Of a stretch of DNA of 64,000 nt, positions 60,001 to 64,000 are shown one piece after another. Within the stretch, counting starts at the first letter, position 1. The number at the start of each line of letters is the position of its first letter. This DNA comes from Pseudoflavonifractor intestinihominis (lineage in GTDB: Bacteria; Bacillota; Clostridia; Oscillospirales; Oscillospiraceae), in assembly GCF_040096055.1 (NCBI RefSeq), contig NZ_JBBMFK010000003.1, positions 134,214 to 198,213 on the forward strand, in the 5' to 3' direction. Both the position numbers and the translations under genes were made by a program. The notes under the pieces were generated by a model. The model was not told the origin of the DNA. It did no database searches and was given only the letters and a program-made list of their open reading frames with translations.

Positions 60001-61062
60001 GCCCTGGGCCAGCCGCTTCTCCAGGCGGCCGCACTCTTTCTCCATCTGGCTGAGCCGGTCCTGCTTGGCCGACAGGTCATCTTCCCCCATGGACAGCCGC
60101 TGGGCTCTGGCCCGCTCCAGCAGCAGGGCCGACTGCCGCTTCCGCTCCCCCTGTTCTTCCAGCTGCCGTTCCGCATCCTTCTTCTTGTTCTCTGCCTCCT
60201 GGAGCTGGCTGCTCAGGCTCCGGGTCCTGTTCCGTGCGTCCAGATAGGCCTGTGCCTTGCCGCCCAATATGTATTGATTATAGCGGGTGTACTCTTTTTG
60301 AATGATTCTGGCGTCCTTAATGGCAGTGCTGTAGCCCTGCATGGTGCTCTCCAGATTGTCCATCTGTTCCATGGTGTTGACCATGGCGGAGAGGTCCTCG
60401 TCCGTCAGCACCTGGAGGGACTCATTCAGGATCTTTTTCACCTCAGAGGGCCGGAAATCCTTGGAGAGCTTGGGCGCCCGCACCAGGATCAGCAGCTGTA
60501 CCAGCTGATCGTACTGCCGGATATCCCGGAAGCCGAAAATCTGGTTATTGACCATCTCCTTGTATTTCGTCTGGCTCTCCGCCCAGCAGTCGGGGTCGCT
60601 GATCAGGCCGCGCAGCTTCTTTTTGGTGAGGGGCATCTTCTGCTGGCCTGCGCTCTCATACAGCTGGACCCCGTCTGGGCCGATCCGACGCCCATCCCGC
60701 AGGCAGAAGCCCCAGAAATCGATCCCTTTCCCCTTCTGGGCCCGCATCCCTACGCCGATGGTGCGGTACTCCTCCACCCCCGGCTTCCGGAACTCCAGGT
60801 ACAGATATCCGGTGGACTCGTCCCGCTCGTTGTCCCCCAGGAGATAGAACTCCATCTTGCGGTCCCGGGACCCAAAGGGGTCCAGCCGCTCCGGACGCCG
60901 GTCCCCATCCAGGATAAAGGGAATAAAGCTCTGGGTGGTAATGGATTTTCCGGCGGCGTTGTTTCCTCGCAGCAAAATGTGGCCGTCATGCAGCGGGAAC
61001 TCCTCCTGGTCGTACAGCCAGAAATTGAGGAAGCCCAGTTTATTCATCTTCCAGCGGACCAT
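57010..61062 (-). CDS. jetC: Wadjet type III SMC-like ATPase JetC (TIGR02680)
   Basis: Motor of the system: an SMC/MukB-like ATPase that extrudes DNA loops. 1,350 residues: Walker A GNNAAGKS (~33-40), two very long coiled coils (~245-560 and ~700-1090) around a hinge (~560-690, EYPDRFLVPGPAVADPIDS), ABC signature FSGGEKAMS (~1240) and Walker B LMALDEAFAGVDDQN (~1271). All ATPase motifs are intact. ATG 61062 is used because GGGGAGG sits 6 nt upstream; it overlaps the jetB end by 23 nt. TIGR02680 length is normal (~1,350). Confidence 0.9.
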   Translation of the reverse strand: MVRWKMNKLGFLNFWLYDQEEFPLHDGHILLRGNNAAGKSITTQSFIPFILDGDRRPERLDPFGSRDRKMEFYLLGDNERDESTGYLYLEFRKPGVEEYRTIGVGMRAQKGKGIDFWGFCLRDGRRIGPDGVQLYESAGQQKMPLTKKKLRGLISDPDCWAESQTKYKEMVNNQIFGFRDIRQYDQLVQLLILVRAPKLSKDFRPSEVKKILNESLQVLTDEDLSAMVNTMEQMDNLESTMQGYSTAIKDARIIQKEYTRYNQYILGGKAQAYLDARNRTRSLSSQLQEAENKKKDAERQLEEQGERKRQSALLLERARAQRLSMGEDDLSAKQDRLSQMEKECGRLEKRLAQGQGQLEKIEDNIQKKEVQLRQIDRDEADARAALRLSLRDLNDQNELLLLGQEHAQYVHSLQAERLKEKDAPTLLEEALQQRGRQIEAVLDCLRQTEAARGRYDAACQALDQAETAAQEAERQVRDAQAREREERDELIEAFARRREQNTQLDIPQEIWLEIRQSLNTYSTPADWTPIRNQLDDCERKTASALQGEQLQAERGLSELEKEHRELEYRRRQIESQPEPIPPRRAQTEAARIQLMMRGVPCAPVYELLDFAPGLSRERQALLEAQLLDAGLLDALVVPDGRLSEIQELLAEYPDRFLVPGPAVADPIDSLIPDKAGRFPQEAAACLRSISRSDLNAETALLEDGRFRCGMIRGYSRAEGPAGFVGAAARAENRRRQLQALEEELTRLAADIQEARRKVDDCKVRLEQLRQERSQMPTAEELDQALMRLGRARNAFQQAEGEKKRCLDQEQKTKQAWAALEQESRSRSAGLPYEKTVEAYQEAREAANGYRDILAKVNRKRGDLISAISSGQATRDIIDNLRDQADDKKKDNDDTQESIFTQQAGIQELRDFLSRPENQARARRLAELDREIQVQDQENRDAEKQCIRLEGERNSADEIIRQRKQRLTEAEMDEQDLERYFAEDLDLGFVTLDRERGLEECARQAASRVQASDRGRTVAEMGEAISSNFQRYRGSLSNYHPEIKMWFGAPGKPAQLRQRYVIVLKKNGKELSLYGFIQSLQSDIDTTGNLLEDKDRDLFEDILTDTVSHTLRARIEESAQWTRNMTGLMAKLTTSMGLNFSLDWKEKKSEGTGELDTAQLVTFLNKDRALLTPEDSQRVSGHFRSKMKRAREEAHIQGIAVNYADLIRSVLDYRSWYEFHLFYQRGDSGKKELTDRVFNRFSGGEKAMSMYVPLFAAVSAQYLKGGDACPRLMALDEAFAGVDDQNISAMFELMEILEFDYIINSQVLWGCYACVTDLDIAEMYHPANAPVVTILHYHWNGAQRTLEDGEG

Positions 61063-62197
61063 CTTCATCCTCCCCATGCAGTTCGTTGTGATAGGACGGC
61101 GGATAATGCCCCACCAGCTTGCCCACCGCCGGGCAGAGCACGATATCCTCCTCCAGCTCCTCCAGCAGCATCCATCCGGCCATATAGGCCGTCAGCTCCT
61201 GCACCAGCCGATCCAGCGACATGGCGCGGATCTGGGGTCCCCAGCCGTTTCCCCACTTTGCCCGGCACCCCTCGATCTCGTAGCGGAACTCCCGCCGGCT
61301 CAGCACCACGGTGTCGTCCTCCCGGCGGCGGTAGACGCCGCTGAGAATCTGGTCCCGGAGCTGGGCGCACAGCAGCAGCGCCGCGTCAGACAGCGCCCGG
61401 GTGCCCGGGTAGACCATTCCGCACCGCTCGCCCTCGGACAGCAGGAAAAAGGCGCCGTTTCTGTGGATCTGCAGTTCCCCGTCCAGGGCCTCGTCCAGGC
61501 TGGCGCCGATGGCCCGGCGCTGGTTCTTGACATATTCATAGTCGCTCTGGTTCTCCGGGGAGCAGTAAACGCCGGGGGACAGCGCCAGCTGCTGATAGAC
61601 CCGGTGCCGCCTGCGCTCGGTGTTGTCCCCCTCCCCGGAAAGGGCCTCAAAGTCCTCGATGGAGCGGCATTGCAGAGTATCCCGGCCGAAGTGGACTGGA
61701 AAGTGCCGGGACAGGCCCGTGTTCTCGTAGAGGACCTCCTGGTTCTGATCGCCGCTAAAGCCAGCGCTGTTTCCGTCATATGCCACCACCAGCCCCGTCT
61801 CCTGGGCACATTGCAGGACCCGCACCAGGGCCTTCCGGTGGAGAAACTGGGTCCAGTCCACCGGCTTGATCTCCGCCAGGAACGTCCCGAGGGCCTTTGT
61901 CAGAGAGGAGAGCAAAAACGGCGCGCCGTCGTCCAGGTCCGCCAGAAACAGCAGAAGCGCGCACAGCAGGCAGTAGTCCATGGGCTCCTGGAAGGACTGG
62001 ATGCCCATCCAGGGCATGGCTCTGGGCGGCACCTTTTCCAGCTTGACCACCGATTCGTTGACAATCAGATTCCAGCCCAGAGCCTCATTGACCAATCTGC
62101 GGTAGTCAGGCTGGGCCCGCTTGAGCGCAAAATAGAGCTCCCGGTCTTCCCGGCGTGTGACCCAAAACCGGTCCAGCAGCGTGCGGAATTCATTCAT
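61040..62197 (-). CDS. jetB: Wadjet type III protein JetB (DUF2398, MukE-like kleisin partner)
   Basis: 385 residues matching DUF2398/TIGR02678: FRTLLDRFWVTRREDRELYF at the N-terminus, DWTQFLHRKALVRVLQCAQE and a winged-helix-like C-terminal half ending in an acidic tail (HGEDEDGPLEDE). It corresponds to the MukE-like subunit that bridges the JetA kleisin and JetC heads. ATG 62197 has GAGGAGG 6 nt upstream and overlaps the jetA stop by 8 nt (ATGAATGA); ATG 62212 is less well placed. Confidence 0.87.
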   Translation of the reverse strand: MNEFRTLLDRFWVTRREDRELYFALKRAQPDYRRLVNEALGWNLIVNESVVKLEKVPPRAMPWMGIQSFQEPMDYCLLCALLLFLADLDDGAPFLLSSLTKALGTFLAEIKPVDWTQFLHRKALVRVLQCAQETGLVVAYDGNSAGFSGDQNQEVLYENTGLSRHFPVHFGRDTLQCRSIEDFEALSGEGDNTERRRHRVYQQLALSPGVYCSPENQSDYEYVKNQRRAIGASLDEALDGELQIHRNGAFFLLSEGERCGMVYPGTRALSDAALLLCAQLRDQILSGVYRRREDDTVVLSRREFRYEIEGCRAKWGNGWGPQIRAMSLDRLVQELTAYMAGWMLLEELEEDIVLCPAVGKLVGHYPPSYHNELHGEDEDGPLEDE

Positions 62198-63677
62198 GGC
62201 CAGCCTCCTCAAAGATCAATACGCAGTCCGGCATGGTCAGCGTCCCATCTGTGCAGACCAGGCGGCAGGTCCGGTCCCCCCGTCTCTCCAGCGTATAGGC
62301 CTGTCCATACTGGGTCCTGCCCCTGTGATCCGGGCTCAGGTTGGCGGCGGCCACCCAGGAGAGAAACACCGCCCGGACGTCTGGGGACAACGGGGAATCC
62401 AGGGCGGCTAGGTCCAGCTTTCCGCCGTGGATATATCCCATGACCTTCTGACGGAGGGCCCGCTCCTCCTCCAGTATCTTCTGCCGCTGGGCCGCCTTTT
62501 CATGACTCTTGTCCGCAAATCCGGACCGGTCCATCCGCGGCCTGTAGGAGCGCGTCCTGGGCTGAAGGAGATGGGAAACGGGCGCTTCGTCATAGGTGCT
62601 CAGGTCCACCCGTTCCGTCTCCCGGACGGCGGTAAAGGCAAAATGCCGCACCTGCTGCACGCCAAACACCAGAGCGGAGAGCCTGTGCGCCTCGTCCACA
62701 GACTGGAACCCGGCGAACAGCGTGAGCAAATGGCGCAGTTCCGCCTTATTGCTCACGCCCATGTTTTCCATCTGTACCAGCAATGCGGCGTTCTGCACTG
62801 TCCGTCGGATGACCTCGTTTGTGACGTTGAGCACCTGGCGGGCCGTGGAATTGCTCCCGGTGAACCAGTCCAACAGGGAGCGCCAGACCCCCTCGCAGCG
62901 GGTGAGCAGCTCCTCCTCCCATCCGGGCGTCTGCTCCGACTGGGGCCGCGGGATCTCCAGCGCGCTGCGCCTGACCAGCTCCAGGATGTGGGCCGTCTCT
63001 TCCGGGGAAAAGCGCTCCAGCTGGGCGCCGATCTGCGCCACACTGTGCTGCAGGTCCTGTATGAACTCCTCCAGATATCGGACCAGATTCTGCTTGTAGG
63101 TGATGAACTCCACCGCTTTCATCTGCATCTCCATACCGGGGCCGTAGAACTCCCGGAGGTAGTCCTGGTGGCTCTGGCTGAGACGCTGGAAGTCCTCCTG
63201 CAGATCCTCCCACCAGTCCTGCACCTCCCGGAGGGAGAGTCCGTCCAGCTGCTCCGCCCGGTACAGGTCCTCCCGGATGCGCCGGAACGGGCTGGCGGAG
63301 AGGGCGGCGGTCCGGCTGGACAGGTTCTCCAGCGTAATGGTCATCCGCTCGATCTCAATGGCCGGCTGAGACATCATGTACTGAAACTGCCGGTTTTTGA
63401 ACTCGGCGATGGTCCGGGGCTTGCGCGGATCCTGGATCGGTATGAGGTTTTTCCACTTCACCAGCTGCTGCAGGTCAATTGCCAGCTGTTCCGGGGAATA
63501 CTGCGCAAAAAGGGACTGCTGCCGCAGCAGCCCCAGGACAGCGTTCCGGTCCATCTGGTAGTGCATCTTCTGGTGCTCCAGGTAGAAGATCCGCATAACA
63601 GTACGATAGACCGTGTAGTTGTCCGCTGAAAGGTATTTGGTCTCCGAGATATTTTCCAAAAGATCAGCCTGCATCAT
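62190..63677 (-). CDS. jetA: Wadjet type III protein JetA (DUF2397, MukF-like kleisin)
   Basis: 495 residues, the DUF2397/TIGR02677 kleisin-like subunit that links the two JetC heads. Segments: YTVYRTVMRIFYLEHQ (~21-36), LAIDLQQLVKWKNLIPI (winged helix), then a long helical middle and VQMENMGVSNKAELRHL. First gene of the operon. ATG 63677 lies 7 nt after AAGGAT; in-frame ATGs at 63686 and 63674 are alternatives. Downstream genes overlap it in series, so all four proteins are made from one message. Confidence 0.87.
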   Translation of the reverse strand: MMQADLLENISETKYLSADNYTVYRTVMRIFYLEHQKMHYQMDRNAVLGLLRQQSLFAQYSPEQLAIDLQQLVKWKNLIPIQDPRKPRTIAEFKNRQFQYMMSQPAIEIERMTITLENLSSRTAALSASPFRRIREDLYRAEQLDGLSLREVQDWWEDLQEDFQRLSQSHQDYLREFYGPGMEMQMKAVEFITYKQNLVRYLEEFIQDLQHSVAQIGAQLERFSPEETAHILELVRRSALEIPRPQSEQTPGWEEELLTRCEGVWRSLLDWFTGSNSTARQVLNVTNEVIRRTVQNAALLVQMENMGVSNKAELRHLLTLFAGFQSVDEAHRLSALVFGVQQVRHFAFTAVRETERVDLSTYDEAPVSHLLQPRTRSYRPRMDRSGFADKSHEKAAQRQKILEEERALRQKVMGYIHGGKLDLAALDSPLSPDVRAVFLSWVAAANLSPDHRGRTQYGQAYTLERRGDRTCRLVCTDGTLTMPDCVLIFEEAGHE

Positions 63678-63720
63678 AGCGATCATCCTTTATTCTCAGA
63701 ATCACGTCTACAGCGCTGTG

Positions 63721-63757
63721 TTACAACCGCCACATTCTCTTCTCCGCTGTCATTTTA
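63721..63757 (-). repeat. Wadjet leader repeat, copy 1 (proximal)
   Basis: 37-bp unit beginning TTACAACCGCCACATTC and ending CTGTCATTTTA on the plus strand. It aligns with copy 2 at 63847-63881 with about five substitutions in the shared part and a 2-nt gap. It sits 44 nt upstream of the jetA start, within the transcript leader. Confidence 0.65.
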
Positions 63758-63823
63758 CGCCATAAATCGCCCCGTTTTCTGGACTTTTATTGTATTTGGT
63801 GTAGATAAAACCAAACTATTTTA

Positions 63824-63852
63824 ATTTTATCAAATCAGCCAGGACATTACAA
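63824..63852 (-). promoter_or_regulatory. Candidate SigA promoter of the Wadjet operon
   Basis: Minus strand TTGTAA (63852-63847), 17-nt spacer, TAAAAT (63829-63824). The -35 hexamer is part of leader repeat copy 2, so a protein bound to the repeat would block or modulate transcription. Confidence 0.55.
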
Positions 63853-63881
63853 CCGGCATACTCTTGCGCGCTTTCATTTTT
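63847..63881 (-). repeat. Wadjet leader repeat, copy 2 (distal, contains the -35)
   Basis: 35-bp unit: TTACAACCGGCATACTCTT followed by GCGCGCTTTCATTTTT. Same orientation as copy 1, offset by 126 bp (63721 to 63847). The TTACAACC end supplies the -35 box in reverse complement. Confidence 0.65.
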
Positions 63882-64000
63882 CACTTTTCTCCGGGCTGCT
63901 GCTGTTTTATTTAAGGATCCGTGTGTTTTCGGTAAAATGAAAATGTAGCAAATGGTACTCAAAAAGTGAGCACCCCAATGGCAAATAAAAAGAGCCATTG

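Larger units (their letters stand above)
63678..64000. other. Leader and promoter region of the Wadjet operon (no gene seen)
   Basis: 323 nt without a credible gene. It holds the operon promoter, two diverged direct repeats (listed separately), the short palindrome ACAGCGCTGT (63711-63720) and, at the very edge, CAATGGC/GCCATTG (63976-64000), an inverted repeat with an AT-rich loop that could be a neighbouring gene's terminator. The sequence is much more AT-rich than the operon. Confidence 0.6.

Noticed and set aside
57010..60053. Very long open frames on the plus strand across jetC
   Set aside because: They mirror the coding frame of jetC, are rich in Pro/Arg/Leu/Gln/Gly with no domain, and have no ribosome sites. 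High GC makes such antisense frames common.
63721..63881. CRISPR array
   Set aside because: Only two diverged repeats 126 bp apart with no regular spacer series and no cas genes nearby.
63816..63998. A 60-codon minus-strand frame at the right edge
   Set aside because: It overlaps the promoter, both the distal leader repeat and AT-rich sequence; no ribosome site or protein similarity.

Overview
The window is bacterial and gene-dense, with high GC over most of its length. Spore genes (spoVAD, spoVAE, a SleB-type cell-wall hydrolase), ECF-sigma/DUF4179 pairs, GlnRS, many Cys-rich DUF3795-type proteins and strong Shine-Dalgarno sites (GGAGG or GAGGTG 5-9 nt before the start) suggest a spore-forming gut Clostridia of the Oscillospiraceae (Flavonifractor/Intestinimonas/Lawsonibacter type). 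This is inferred from gene content; no 16S gene is present.

Layout. 1-4.4 kb (minus): one run encoding a SAM methyltransferase, an ECF vitamin-transporter core (ecfA1, a small membrane protein, ecfA2, ecfT) and truA, which runs off the left edge. 4.5-6.0 kb and 18.9-20.7 kb: two ECF sigma factor/anti-sigma pairs. 6.2-13.7 kb (plus): a DivIVA-like protein with an orphan fumarase beta subunit, a 2-hydroxyacid dehydrogenase, glnS, a threonine aldolase and a multi-membrane protein fused to a DUF6273 domain. 13.8-31 kb: mostly housekeeping genes (MATE pump, rpsU, leuS, yfcE, sleB-like, guaB, acyl-ACP thioesterase, spoVAD-spoVAE, 5'-nucleotidase, hemolysin III, trmB) and one tRNA-Pro. 31.5-40.4 kb: accessory stress and resistance-like genes (GNATs, DUF3795 proteins, WYL/TfoX/GyrI operon, TetR and MerR/TipAS regulators, CatA-like acetyltransferase, flavin reductase).

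40.4-44.7 kb is a decayed island: a helicase fragment joined to a broken copy of the vWA gene that is intact at 48.7 kb, a broken MazG-like gene, a zinc-ribbon gene with three internal stops and an rtcB tail. Embedded in it is an AT-rich peptidase E gene that looks imported. 44.8-48.6 kb is a plus-strand run of small accessory enzymes (AlkZ-related, DUF1349, peptide deformylase, TIGR04076, SDR, phosphodiesterase). 48.7-50.8 kb holds vWA, DUF2200 and macro-domain proteins. 51-53.2 kb is a two-gene AmmeMemoRadiSam operon, followed by two cupins.

54.1-63.7 kb is the most interesting region: a complete four-gene Wadjet type III anti-plasmid (SMC-like) defence operon, jetA-jetB-jetC-jetD, all on the minus strand and translationally coupled. 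It is followed by a separately promoted AlbA_2/Schlafen-type ATP-binding protein with a winged-helix tail. The leader of the operon carries two diverged ~36-bp direct repeats, one of which contains the -35 box of the likely promoter. These repeats and the AlbA_2 neighbour are the best candidates for undescribed biology here.
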